Source of the DNA: Bacillota bacterium | Lineage (GTDB): Bacteria > Bacillota_H > UBA994 > UBA5500 | Assembly: GCA_012727835.1 (NCBI GenBank) | Contig: JAAYGE010000152.1 | Coordinates: 1-19,689 of the forward strand | Length of the DNA: 19,689 nucleotides | Reading direction: 5' to 3' | Shown here: positions 1 to 6,624 of the stretch, one piece after another | Numbering within the stretch: position 1 is the stretch's first letter | How the letters are laid out: every line of letters begins with the position of its first letter | Notes under the pieces: generated by a model | Told to the model about the DNA's origin: nothing | The model's database searches: none | What the model saw: the letters and a program-made list of their open reading frames with translations, nothing else | Program-made: the position numbers and the translations under genes

Positions 1-412
1 AAGCTTGCTGGGGGGAATGGCGCCTCCCTAATCGAAGTAAAAGCTCGGAAGAGAGGGTCTGGACCCCCAAACTTAGGCGGTTGATCCCTACACGACGGTA
101 CTCCAACAAATCGGCTGGTCTAAGGGTCTCCGGGTTGGCCTCAAGAGTAATCTCCGCGTCCTTAGTCAAGCAAAAATATCGACTGACCCCTTCCAGGACA
201 GTCGATATTTGATGGGCCGAAAGCAGACTAGGCGTTCCCCCACCAAAGAACACCGTATTCACAGCAGGAACTCTGCCCCACAAGGCGGCTTCTGCTACAA
301 CTAATTCTAAATAGCGTTCAATAGCCTCCTCCTGTGCAGGCAGCGAATAAAAATCGCAGTAAGCGCACTTTTGCCGACAAAAGGGGACATGAATGTAAAG
401 ACCGATTACCAT
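1..412 (-). CDS. hemW: HemW-type radical SAM heme chaperone, 5' part only (runs off left edge)
   Basis: The first 137 codons of a radical SAM protein are present; the rest lies beyond the window edge. The translation begins [12 protein letters not shown] and carries the iron-sulfur cluster motif C12-x3-C16-x2-C19 followed by Asp-Phe, then GGGTPSLL (SAM-binding glycine motif) and an ANPE segment. CxxxCxYCDF, without a fourth Cys two residues on, fits HemW rather than the oxygen-independent coproporphyrinogen oxidase HemN. HemW proteins bind heme and are thought to deliver it to target proteins; they are often misannotated as coproporphyrinogen oxidases. The ATG overlaps the last base of the lepA stop codon (TAATG), so translation is probably coupled to lepA; only a weak GGTTGATGG precedes it. 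The lepA-hemW order is common in Firmicutes. Identity is firm; length and C-terminal domain cannot be judged. Confidence 0.93.
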   Translation of the reverse strand, partial: MVIGLYIHVPFCRQKCAYCDFYSLPAQEEAIERYLELVVAEAALWGRVPAVNTVFFGGGTPSLLSAHQISTVLEGVSRYFCLTKDAEITLEANPETLRPADLLEYRRVGINRLSLGVQTLSSELLLRLGRRHSPQQA

Positions 413-2208
413 TAACCATCAACCTTCAGTACAGCCATGAAAGCTTCTTGCGGTATTTCCACGTTGCCTACCTGCTTCATGCGCTTCTTACCTTCTTTTT
501 GTTTCTCTAGCAATTTACGTTTACGGGAGACGTCCCCCCCATAACACTTAGCCAGAACGTCTTTACGCAGGGCCTTGACCGTTTCCCGGGCTATAATCCG
601 ATTGCCGATGGCCGCCTGCACGGGGACGTCAAACATCTGCCGCGGAATAAGGCGGCGCAAACGCTCCACCAGGGCCCTGCCTTTACTATAGGCCCGATCC
701 TTATGCACTATACTAGAGAGAGCATCTACTACTTGACCATTGATCAATATATCCAGCCTCTCCAGCTGGGACTCGCGATAGCCCAGCACCTCGTAGTCGA
801 GGGATGCGTATCCCTTGCTCCGCGACTTAAGCAGATCGAAGAAATCATAAAGAATCTCCGACAGGGGCAACTCATAGACTAGCAGCACCCGTGAAGTATC
901 CAGGTAGTCCATATTCATAAACACACCCCGCTTGTCCTTAGCCAATTCCATCATGTTACCGATAAACTCAGAGGGTACAATAATGGAGGCTTTAACAAAG
1001 GGTTCGGCCAAAGAAACCACCTGATCAGAAGGAGGCAAATGGGCCGGATTATCTACATGTATAACGCTGCCATCAGTAAGAGTGGCTTGATAAACGGTGT
1101 TGGGAGCGGTGATGATGAGATCTAGGCCATATTCTCGTTCTAAGCGTTCCCGCACCACTTCCATGTGCAAGAGGCCTAAAAAGCCGCAACGGAAACCAAA
1201 ACCCAAAGCTTCGGAGGTTTCCGGTTCATAAACCAAACTGGCATCATTTAACTGCAGCTTATCCAATGCGGTGCGCAGATCTTCATATTGTACCGTATCG
1301 ATCGGGTAGAGCCCACAAAAGACCATGGGCATAACCTTCCTGTAGCCGGGCAAGGGTTCCTTAGCACCGCCTCGGGCTAAAGTGATGGTGTCACCGACTT
1401 GCGTATCCTTCACATTCTTAATGCTGGCCGCCATATATCCCACATGTCCCGTCGTCAGTTCGGATAAGGGCTGCATGGAAGGCGTAAACACGCCCACATC
1501 AGTCACTTCGAATTCCTTACCGGTGGCCATCATGCGCACCTTCATACCTGGGGCTAGAGTGCCGTCCACAACTCGTAGATAGGTAATAACCCCTCGATAG
1601 TCATCATAGAAAGAGTCAAAAATAAGAGCCCTCAGGGGTGCATCGGGATCACCACTGGGTGCCGGGATGTCGGTTATAATGCGTTCCAAAATTTCTTCAA
1701 TACCGATGCCTTCTTTGGCGGAACATAAAATTGCATTATCCGCATCGATGCCGATCACATCTTCTATTTCCCGTTTCACCCGGTCCGGGTCGGCGGCGGG
1801 CAAATCGATTTTATTGATAACCGGAATGAGTGTTAAGTCATGTTCTAAAGCTTGATAAACATTGGCTAAGGTTTGGGCTTCGATGCCTTGCACCGCATCA
1901 ACAACAAGTAAAGCGCCTTCGCAGGCGGCAAGGCTGCGGGAAACCTCATAGGAAAAGTCCACATGACCGGGAGTATCAATCAGGTTCAAGGTATAGTCCT
2001 GGCCGTCTTGAGCCCGATAATGCAAACGCACCGTCTGCAATTTAATAGTAATTCCCCGCTCCCGTTCCAAATCCATATTGTCGAGAACTTGGTCAACCAT
2101 TTCCCGCTCCGACAAGGTACCGGTTGTTTGAATTAACTGGTCAGCTAACGTCGACTTGCCGTGATCAATATGAGCAATGATACAAAAATTACGGATATTT
2201 TGCTGCAC
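412..2208 (-). CDS. lepA: Elongation factor 4 (LepA), ribosome back-translocating GTPase
   Basis: A 598-residue translational GTPase of full family length. Visible motifs are the P-loop AHIDHGKST (residues 12-20), the switch I region with RGITIK, DTPGH (G3) and NKID (G4). The domain order of EF-G-like GTPases follows, then the LepA-specific C-terminal domain ending in a Lys/Arg-rich segment ([20 protein letters not shown]). LepA acts on ribosomes, affecting translocation, initiation or subunit biogenesis. The start is GTG at 2208: an AAAGGAG lies nine bases upstream, and the nearer ATG is out of frame. The gene has its own upstream sigma-A promoter with an extended -10 and is followed by hemW with a one-base overlap. 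Nothing is missing from the active-site motifs. Confidence 0.98.
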   Translation of the reverse strand: MQQNIRNFCIIAHIDHGKSTLADQLIQTTGTLSEREMVDQVLDNMDLERERGITIKLQTVRLHYRAQDGQDYTLNLIDTPGHVDFSYEVSRSLAACEGALLVVDAVQGIEAQTLANVYQALEHDLTLIPVINKIDLPAADPDRVKREIEDVIGIDADNAILCSAKEGIGIEEILERIITDIPAPSGDPDAPLRALIFDSFYDDYRGVITYLRVVDGTLAPGMKVRMMATGKEFEVTDVGVFTPSMQPLSELTTGHVGYMAASIKNVKDTQVGDTITLARGGAKEPLPGYRKVMPMVFCGLYPIDTVQYEDLRTALDKLQLNDASLVYEPETSEALGFGFRCGFLGLLHMEVVRERLEREYGLDLIITAPNTVYQATLTDGSVIHVDNPAHLPPSDQVVSLAEPFVKASIIVPSEFIGNMMELAKDKRGVFMNMDYLDTSRVLLVYELPLSEILYDFFDLLKSRSKGYASLDYEVLGYRESQLERLDILINGQVVDALSSIVHKDRAYSKGRALVERLRRLIPRQMFDVPVQAAIGNRIIARETVKALRKDVLAKCYGGDVSRKRKLLEKQKEGKKRMKQVGNVEIPQEAFMAVLKVDG

Positions 2209-2285
2209 TCTTCCATTCTCCTTTAAGAGGCTGCCAACGGAGTCTGGCGATCAGCTGGCCGCTCAAAAGTTACCTATATAATAGA

Positions 2286-2301
2286 TGCGCCCTAAGGCGC
2301 A
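2286..2301 (-). repeat. Hairpin at the 5' end of the lepA transcript
   Basis: TGCGCC and GGCGCA form a perfect six-pair stem around a four-base loop. It lies just downstream of the predicted lepA transcription start, so it would cap the 5' end of the mRNA. That could protect the mRNA from 5'-end decay; this role is inferred. Confidence 0.5.
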
Positions 2302-2311
2302 CCGTGGCTAA

Positions 2312-2340
2312 ATTATATCACACCCTATTTTTGCTCTCAA
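2312..2340 (-). promoter_or_regulatory. Sigma-A promoter for lepA-hemW with extended -10
   Basis: On the minus strand TTGAGA (2335-2340) is followed after exactly 17 bases by TATAAT (2312-2317), preceded by TGA to give an extended -10 (TGATATAAT). The predicted start is near 2305, about 95 bases before the lepA GTG. This is the best housekeeping promoter match in the window. Confidence 0.78.
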
Positions 2341-2450
2341 GAAAAGGAATAAGAGGATGGTTGCGTGCCCACCATTACCTCTGTAGTTATTGAAGGGCCG
2401 TAGTCGTGCCCTGTAGCCCACAATCTTGATGTTGCACTAGCAACTCCCAA

Positions 2451-2490
2451 AAAGAATAAAAGAAGGCTCCCGGCGTTGAAGCCAGGAGCT
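2451..2490 (-). terminator. Rho-independent terminator of exoA
   Basis: Downstream of the exoA stop, GCTCC-x-GGC (2466-2474) pairs with GCC-x-GGAGC (2481-2489) with one mismatch and a six-base loop. On the minus strand the stem is followed by a T-rich run (TTCTTTTATTCTTTTT). The stem resembles the gpr terminator near 6567-6597. Confidence 0.75.
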
Positions 2491-2524
2491 CTGTTTATGC
2501 CGTTGCCATCAGTAACAGCCAGGC

Positions 2525-3358
2525 TTACCATTGGATATCTATTTCAAGTAATATGGGTGTATGGTCTTGTCGGGGGCCCGAATCAATCATTTCAGACCTG
2601 ATAACCCTATCAGCAATACGATTGCTTACCAGCCAATAATCAATTCTCCAGCCAGAGTTGTTAATTTTACTTGTTCTAGCCCGCTGCGCCCACCAGCTAT
2701 AAACCCCGGTTACATCACCATGAACATACCTAAAGGTATCAGTAAAGCCCTTTGCCAGCAGATTAGTGAAACCTTGACGTTCTTCATCGGTGAAACCAGC
2801 CGTTTGCCGGTTCCTGTCTGGGTGAGCCAGATCTATTTCCTTATGCGCCACATTGAAGTCGCCTGCTGCAATTACAGGCTTCTCCTTATCCAGCTCCGCT
2901 AGATAATCAGCATATTTCTTATCCCATATTTGGCGCGCTTCTAGACGATTTAATTTCTCTCCTGCATTAGGAGTATATACTTGTGTTAAATAAAAATGCT
3001 TGAATTCCAGGGTTATGATCCTACCTTCATAATCCATGGTATCCGGGGCGCCAATTTTAGGGAAAGTAATAACCGGAGACAAATCATTTTTGTATAAAAA
3101 CATGGTGCCCGCATACCCCTTGCGGGCCGGTTCTGCCGAGCTATTCCAAACAATTTCATGGTCAGGAAACATATCCTTCAAGATTTCTAAGTGTTTCTTA
3201 GTAGGGCCCTTACTCGCTAGCTTTGTTTCCTGCAAGGCAATAACCTCTGGGTCATGCTCAGCAATAGTTCTTAATACTTCTTGAGATAATAATGCCCTAT
3301 TGGAAGTGCCTGTTAAGGCAGCGTTTAACGAGTCAATGTTCCATGAAATAAAGATCAA
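2525..3358 (-). CDS. exoA: Exodeoxyribonuclease III / AP endonuclease (Xth family)
   Basis: A 277-residue member of the endonuclease/exonuclease/phosphatase family, close to the usual length. Signature residues in order: N7 in SWNIDSL, E44 in ALQETK (metal ligand), Y118 in YTPNAG, D157 and N159 in GDFNVAH, D240 in GWRIDYW, and D265-H266 in DHTP (catalytic His). Members cleave DNA 5' to abasic sites and remove 3' blocking groups in base excision repair; the protein is cytosolic. The start is TTG at 3358, seven bases after GGGGG; homologues begin just before the SWN motif, which supports it. It is monocistronic, with its own promoter and terminator, and sits between spoIIP and lepA, which are usually adjacent in Firmicutes. 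Whether it is the exoA or xth orthologue cannot be told from sequence alone. Confidence 0.95.
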   Translation of the reverse strand: MIFISWNIDSLNAALTGTSNRALLSQEVLRTIAEHDPEVIALQETKLASKGPTKKHLEILKDMFPDHEIVWNSSAEPARKGYAGTMFLYKNDLSPVITFPKIGAPDTMDYEGRIITLEFKHFYLTQVYTPNAGEKLNRLEARQIWDKKYADYLAELDKEKPVIAAGDFNVAHKEIDLAHPDRNRQTAGFTDEERQGFTNLLAKGFTDTFRYVHGDVTGVYSWWAQRARTSKINNSGWRIDYWLVSNRIADRVIRSEMIDSGPRQDHTPILLEIDIQW

Positions 3359-3408
3359 GTGTCTTCCCCCTTTTTATGTTCATGTAACCTACTGCATGTT
3401 TTTTATCC

Positions 3409-3436
3409 AGTATAACATGCAACTTTTCTCCACCAA
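3409..3436 (-). promoter_or_regulatory. Sigma-A promoter for exoA
   Basis: On the minus strand TTGGTG (3431-3436) lies 16 bases from TATACT (3409-3414), preceded by TGT to give an extended -10. The predicted start is about 45 bases before the exoA TTG. Confidence 0.6.
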
Positions 3437-3462
3437 CATAGTATAATTAGCTCCCATTGTAA

Positions 3463-3527
3463 GAGCCGAGGGGTCTGCGTAAGCACAGTTGGTACAGCCA
3501 GTGCTCTAGCAGATGGCCCCTCGGCTC
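3463..3527. repeat. Long layered inverted repeat (possible structured RNA or small mobile repeat)
   Basis: The outer arms GAGCCGAGGGG (3463-3473) and CCCCTCGGCTC (3517-3527) match over 11 bases. Inside, TCTGC (3474-3478) pairs with GCAGA (3509-3513), leaving a three-base bulge. After a symmetrical 3x3 internal loop, AGCAC (3482-3486) pairs with GTGCT (3501-3505), and TGG/CCA can pair in the loop. Neither strand has a T-tract after it, so it is not a standard terminator. Confidence 0.65.
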
Positions 3528-3562
3528 AAGCTATTTATAGACATAGGAGCTTAAATCTTAAT

Positions 3563-3594
3563 GGAGCTGTCACCAAGATGTTGGTGACAGCTCC
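3563..3594 (-). terminator. Perfect 14-pair hairpin, probable end of spoIIP transcript
   Basis: GGAGCTGTCACCAA (3563-3576) pairs fully with TTGGTGACAGCTCC (3581-3594) around a four-base loop, about 94 bases after the spoIIP stop. The following minus-strand sequence (ATTAAGATTTAAG) is A/T-rich but lacks a clean T-run. Termination is plausible, not certain. Confidence 0.5.
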
Positions 3595-3687
3595 CCAGGC
3601 ATGTCCGATTCCATTGTTTACTTTCGCACACGACGGACAAGCAAAGGCTGGCGGCCCCTGATAGGCATAAGCCTTGGTCGCCAATAC

Positions 3688-4800
3688 TCAGCGACCATAT
3701 TGCTGGTCTCTGATTGCCTCGGCTATTATGTTGGCCAGCAACCCAGCCGTGCGCAAGGCCTCTTCCATCGTATTCTTGTCTCCACCAATTTCAACTAATA
3801 CCGCATTTTCCCGAAGGTGCTGATTAAAGCGGGCTGTAGGCCGCTGCAAAATCCCCCGCGACAAGCCGGGATACAATTCTTCCGACTTGGCATGGAGCTT
3901 CTCGGCAAAAGCCAAGTTCTTGCGCCAATTGGGATGGTTCAACCCTTCGTTCGTACCGACTAGGAAATATAAACGACCAACACTTTGCCCCTCAATTACT
4001 GCCGTCGTAGCCGAGCGGGGAACCGCGTCCCGATGCACATCAAAGACGTACTCAATACTCGGCTCCGCCTGCAAAGCTGTAGTCGCGGTTTTTAGTGACT
4101 CATTATAGGCAGCAGTATAATTGTTTTTAATATTGTCGGCCCGGGAATGGGTTACCCGGATGCCTAATGCCCGCAAATCTTCAGCCAATTTTGCGCCAAC
4201 CCGCACAATCGTCTGCTCCGGATCGTCGTACACATGGGGTTTACCACTGGTGGGGGTAAAAGCTTCCACGTTATGAGTATGGTAAATCAACACATGGGGC
4301 GTATATTTCCAACCAAAGGCGCTGGCCTCTTCTGTCCCCTCCTCTGGCGGCACCAAGGCGGGTACAACCGGCTCATTGGCGGGCGGTAGCACCATTTCGT
4401 CCTCCAGAGTGGGCAGCCCCCTAAGCATAGGAACCCCCCACGCCAAGAAGGAGCGGGGAGTGGCAATGCCTTGTTGGGCTAACCAAACTGCTATACCTCG
4501 TCCCAACCCCCCACTGTTGGGAGCGGCCTGCCACAGGGGTTTAGGCATGGCTACACGTAACAACTCTTGCCAGATAAAGGAGCTAGCTCCAGACCATAAA
4601 CGGGAAAGCAAATTGCCTTGAGGAACTGGTCCTGCGCTACCTAGATTGTTTTGGCCTCCCCCTTCAACTCGTCCAGCCCAGCCCCATAAGGGCAGCAGGC
4701 TGCTAAAAAGCAGAACACACCCAGCAATCGCTAATAGGGCCTTATTCGAAGGGGCTAAGGGCCAGCCACGATTATACCTCTCGGAACGTATCGCTATCAC
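3688..4800 (-). CDS. spoIIP: Stage II sporulation protein P, cell wall hydrolase for engulfment
   Basis: A 370-residue SpoIIP. It has one N-terminal membrane segment (about residues 20-42), a Pro/Glu-rich linker (about 128-158), then the SpoIIP domain with YHTHNVEAF (H174, H176, E179), FDVHRDAVPR (H256), VGTN...HPNW and LVEIGGDKNT (about 335-344). In B. subtilis SpoIIP is an amidase and endopeptidase that works with SpoIID and SpoIIM to degrade septal peptidoglycan during engulfment. The start is GTG at 4800 with GAGG seven bases upstream. A sigma-E-like promoter lies upstream. In many Firmicutes spoIIP directly follows gpr; here a three-gene group (4976-6508) separates them, so it needs its own promoter. 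Length and motifs look intact. Confidence 0.96.
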   Translation of the reverse strand: MIAIRSERYNRGWPLAPSNKALLAIAGCVLLFSSLLPLWGWAGRVEGGGQNNLGSAGPVPQGNLLSRLWSGASSFIWQELLRVAMPKPLWQAAPNSGGLGRGIAVWLAQQGIATPRSFLAWGVPMLRGLPTLEDEMVLPPANEPVVPALVPPEEGTEEASAFGWKYTPHVLIYHTHNVEAFTPTSGKPHVYDDPEQTIVRVGAKLAEDLRALGIRVTHSRADNIKNNYTAAYNESLKTATTALQAEPSIEYVFDVHRDAVPRSATTAVIEGQSVGRLYFLVGTNEGLNHPNWRKNLAFAEKLHAKSEELYPGLSRGILQRPTARFNQHLRENAVLVEIGGDKNTMEEALRTAGLLANIIAEAIRDQQYGR

Positions 4801-4836
4801 CTGCCTTCCTCACTCTCGCCCCGCAGGGGCTATAGC

Positions 4837-4867
4837 AATGTATATGACGGCGGACAGGCTGATATGC
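4837..4867 (-). promoter_or_regulatory. Candidate sigma-E promoter for spoIIP
   Basis: On the minus strand GCATATC (4861-4867) resembles the sigma-E -35, and TATACATT (4837-4844) resembles the -10 CATACAhT. The 16-base spacer is slightly long. Mother-cell expression is known for spoIIP in B. subtilis, which makes the site credible but not proven. Confidence 0.4.
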
Positions 4868-4890
4868 GGGCCTTAGGTTAAACTCGCCAC

Positions 4891-4951
4891 ATATTTTTAT
4901 CGACTAACAATAAAAATATATTGATTTTCGATAAACGCCAGCATATATACT
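4891..4951 (+). promoter_or_regulatory. Promoter and possible operator of the DUF2975/Cro pair
   Basis: TTGATT (4921-4926) lies 17 bases from TATATA (4944-4949), with an overlapping TATACT (4946-4951). Two inverted repeats overlap this promoter: ATATTTTTAT (4891-4900) with ATAAAAATAT (4910-4919), and TTTATCGA (4896-4903) with TCGATAAA (4928-4935). The second lies across the -35 and is a plausible binding site for the Cro-type regulator encoded downstream. Confidence 0.45.
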
Positions 4952-4975
4952 AGCAAATAAACGGAGGTGACTTTC

Positions 4976-5484
4976 TTGCAGGGGTCACAAAGACTGATAC
5001 GCCTAATGATCAATTTGACCAAAATCCTCTCAGTACTGACGCTGCTAGCCATGGTATTTGGAGGAATCGCCATCGTGGCCACTTGGCTTTCACCGAACAC
5101 CCTACTTCTCAGAAGTCCTAGTGACCAACTGGTGGTTCAGACCCCAAGTCTAGATCTGAAATTTAAGTTTGCCCAGGAAAGGCAGCCCGGCCAAGCCATT
5201 ATGTTTTCTATGTTAGTAACCTTACTGATTGCAGGCTGTACCTATGTAATCCTAATACAACTACACAAGATATTGGCAACAGTCCTATTTCAATCTTCAC
5301 TTCGCTAGCCAATGTGCTCAGTGGCTGGTGGATACATGAAATGATTCAACTACCCGGCGTGGAAGCCGTGGCCCGCTTACGTTTTGACCTTGGGCAGGTT
5401 GGCGTCGGGGTGTTGATCCTGCTGCTGGCTGAAGTGTTCCGATTGGGCGTGGCCATGAAAGAGGAGCAGGATTTGACCATATGA
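4976..5484 (+). pseudogene. DUF2975 membrane protein (YoaS-like), disrupted by a frameshift
   Basis: The first frame runs from TTG at 4976 (GGAGGTGA five bases upstream) to a TAG at 5306-5308. It gives about 110 residues with two membrane segments: SVLTLLAMVFGGIAIV near the start and a second ending in YVILIQLHKILATV. The homologous C-terminal half continues in the -1 frame: a third membrane segment (SIFTSLANVLSGWW), then LGQVGVGVLILLLAEVFRLG and EEQDLTI, stopping at TGA 5482-5484. Four membrane segments and a C-terminal EEQDLTI-like end before an overlapping Cro-type gene are typical of the DUF2975/YozG-like pair. The shift lies between 5167 and 5306. The cytoplasmic linker normally found after the second segment also seems short, so a small deletion rather than one lost base may be involved. 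No classic slippery heptamer is visible. A sequencing error is possible. Confidence 0.65.
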
Positions 5485-5708
5485 TGGACGCTACTAAGGG
5501 AGAGATTATTGTCCATCTGGACCGCGTAATGCTGGAGAAAAACATGAGTTTGAGCGAATTGGCTGAGAAAGTAGGCATCACACTAGCTAACCTGTCGATA
5601 CTAAAGAATAACAAGGCCAAGGCAATTCGCTTTTCCACTCTAGCAGCCATTTGCCAAGCTCTCGAATGTCAGCCGGGCGATATTCTTAAGTATAGTGAAA
5701 TCAACTAA
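5481..5708 (+). CDS. Small Cro/C1-type helix-turn-helix regulator (YozG-like)
   Basis: A 75-residue protein that is almost entirely a Cro/C1 helix-turn-helix domain: a first helix IIVHLDRVMLEK, the HTH core SLSELAEKVGITLANLSILKN (about residues 23-42), then STLAAICQALECQPGDILKY, the usual end of this family (HTH_26-like). The ATG overlaps the TGA of the DUF2975 frame (ATGATGA arrangement), and a second ATG three bases on is also possible; AGGAG lies about 14 bases upstream. It is probably a DNA-binding autoregulator of this two-gene unit, perhaps acting at the inverted repeat 4896-4935. Because the partner frame stops early at 5306, coupled translation may be reduced. The pairing with DUF2975 is known from B. 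subtilis yozG-yoaS; the targets are unknown. Confidence 0.85.
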   Translation: MMDATKGEIIVHLDRVMLEKNMSLSELAEKVGITLANLSILKNNKAKAIRFSTLAAICQALECQPGDILKYSEIN

Positions 5709-5720
5709 CGTAGTTCAGAC

Positions 5721-5781
5721 ACAAAAAGGGACGGTCATCTCGGTTAACAACATGTATGTGTATCCGAGCACGACCGTCCCT
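5721..5781 (-). terminator. Long terminator hairpin of the DUF5714 gene with GGGACGGTC arms
   Basis: AGGGACGGTC (5727-5736) pairs with GACCGTCCCT (5772-5781), and CTCGG (5739-5743) with CCGAG (5764-5768), around a 20-base loop. On the minus strand the stem is followed by TTTTTGTGT, so it ends the 5804-6508 transcript. It lies between converging genes. GGGACGGT...ACCGTCCC palindromes also occur as dispersed repeats in Clostridia, so it may be a captured repeat. Confidence 0.65.
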
Positions 5782-5803
5782 GTAGCAATAAGATTAGGCC
5801 TTG

Positions 5804-6508
5804 CTAATTAGAAGGAAAATATAAGCATTTTTCTTTCCTACACTGCCTATTTCTAGGCGCGAAGCGACAGGTAATTTCTTGTGGTAGCTCCATCGATCGG
5901 TTAAAGTGCTCTTTAACAAAGCCTACCGCCTCTGTTATTGCCAAGTAGGTGTTTCGCTTGCAGCAGCGGGGACCACCATTAGCTGCAATAGTAGCTAGAC
6001 TCCTGGCAGTAGCTTGATTGGCCAAGGACCATTCTTCCCCGGCCAGGGGCGTTGCCCCTGTTATGACGCTCGTAAAAATGCCTGTGCCTATGCCCGCACC
6101 ACAACTACCCCACAGTCCACATATGCCACCAGGTACCCTTCTTGCCCGCTGCAGTGCGTTCTGTAGTGCTTTTGGCAAGTCAATTTTGCCGTCACTATTT
6201 TTGTAGGCGGTTAATAAGGCAGCAGCTACCAAATAGTGATGTTCCGGCCCATGCATATTAATGGATGGATTCTCCATCATCCCTGTGGCAATGGAAATCG
6301 GGTTCTTGCTCTGCGTTTGAGAAGCATATTGAGTTATGAAAATAAGTCCCTTTTCTGCGTGGCAGGAATCGCACACATAGTGCCCGTCCTCACAGGAGGC
6401 GTTAGTGCTATGCTCTGTCCCGCAGATATAGCAGGATAATTGTTTAGCTGTTTTAAAATACGTAAGCGGTTTGCCGCAGATAAAACAACCCTCTGTATAC
6501 GTTTGCAT
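5804..6508 (-). CDS. DUF5714 Cys-rich protein, function unknown
   Basis: A 234-residue protein that I recognise as DUF5714. The N-terminus is a zinc-ribbon-like stretch with C8-x2-C11, C26-x2-C29, C39 and C46-x2-C49-H50. Then come GPEHHYLVAAALLTAY (H86, H90, H91), the glycine-rich GGICGLWGSCGAGIGTGIF (C130, C136), GGPRCCKR (C182, C183) and a C-terminal group C214, C223, C228. Fourteen Cys in all suggest metal or iron-sulfur binding. The GTGIFTSVITGATPL segment looks hydrophobic, but no clear membrane anchor is seen. The family is found mainly in anaerobic bacteria and methanogens and has no established activity. The ATG at 6508 has AGGAG eight bases upstream. The gene is monocistronic, between the gpr terminator and the convergent Cro-type gene. 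Confidence 0.85.
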   Translation of the reverse strand: MQTYTEGCFICGKPLTYFKTAKQLSCYICGTEHSTNASCEDGHYVCDSCHAEKGLIFITQYASQTQSKNPISIATGMMENPSINMHGPEHHYLVAAALLTAYKNSDGKIDLPKALQNALQRARRVPGGICGLWGSCGAGIGTGIFTSVITGATPLAGEEWSLANQATARSLATIAANGGPRCCKRNTYLAITEAVGFVKEHFNRSMELPQEITCRFAPRNRQCRKEKCLYFPSN

Positions 6509-6550
6509 TGGTTCGACTCCTATAGCTCTAATCGTTAACTTTCCAATGAT

Positions 6551-6579
6551 ATTCTATCGCAAAAGACGGCTCCTGGCAA
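6551..6579 (-). promoter_or_regulatory. Candidate promoter of the DUF5714 gene, overlapping the gpr terminator
   Basis: On the minus strand TTGCCA (6574-6579) and TAGAAT (6551-6556) are 17 bases apart, with the predicted start about 36 bases before the ATG. The -35 lies inside the gpr terminator stem. It is a reasonable match but could be chance. Confidence 0.35.
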
Positions 6580-6597
6580 GAAAGATGCCAGGAGCCG
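6561..6597 (-). terminator. Rho-independent terminator of gpr
   Basis: A perfect 11-pair stem, CGGCTCCTGGC (6567-6577) with GCCAGGAGCCG (6587-6597), has a nine-base loop and is followed on the minus strand by TCTTTTG. It begins about 28 bases after the gpr stop. Confidence 0.8.
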
Positions 6598-6624
6598 TAA
6601 CTTATCTTTCATTGCTATATCTAA

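Larger units (their letters stand above)
2209..2524. other. Intergenic region between exoA and lepA
   Basis: This 316-base gap holds the exoA terminator (near 2451-2490), the lepA promoter and the leader hairpin. Between them, 2351-2381 can fold into an imperfect hairpin (AGAGG/CCTCT and ATGG/CCAT with a TA bulge). A 64-codon minus-strand reading frame (2337-2531) crosses the terminator, overlaps the exoA 3' end and has no ribosome binding site, so it is not called as a gene. Confidence 0.6.
3359..3687. other. Intergenic region between spoIIP and exoA, rich in palindromes
   Basis: This 329-base gap has no convincing gene. It holds the exoA promoter, a plus-strand TATAAT at 3442-3447 without a clear -35, a 65-base layered palindrome (3463-3527) and a perfect 14-pair hairpin (3563-3594). 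The plus-strand frame at 3601-3798 runs into the spoIIP 3' end without a ribosome binding site and is not called. Confidence 0.6.

Noticed and set aside
2337..2531. 64-codon minus-strand frame after exoA
   Set aside because: It overlaps the exoA 3' end and terminator, has no ribosome binding site and its product resembles nothing.
5260..5310. Programmed frameshift site in the DUF2975 gene
   Set aside because: No slippery heptamer in the correct phase and no obvious following stem were seen, so a mutation or sequence error is preferred.
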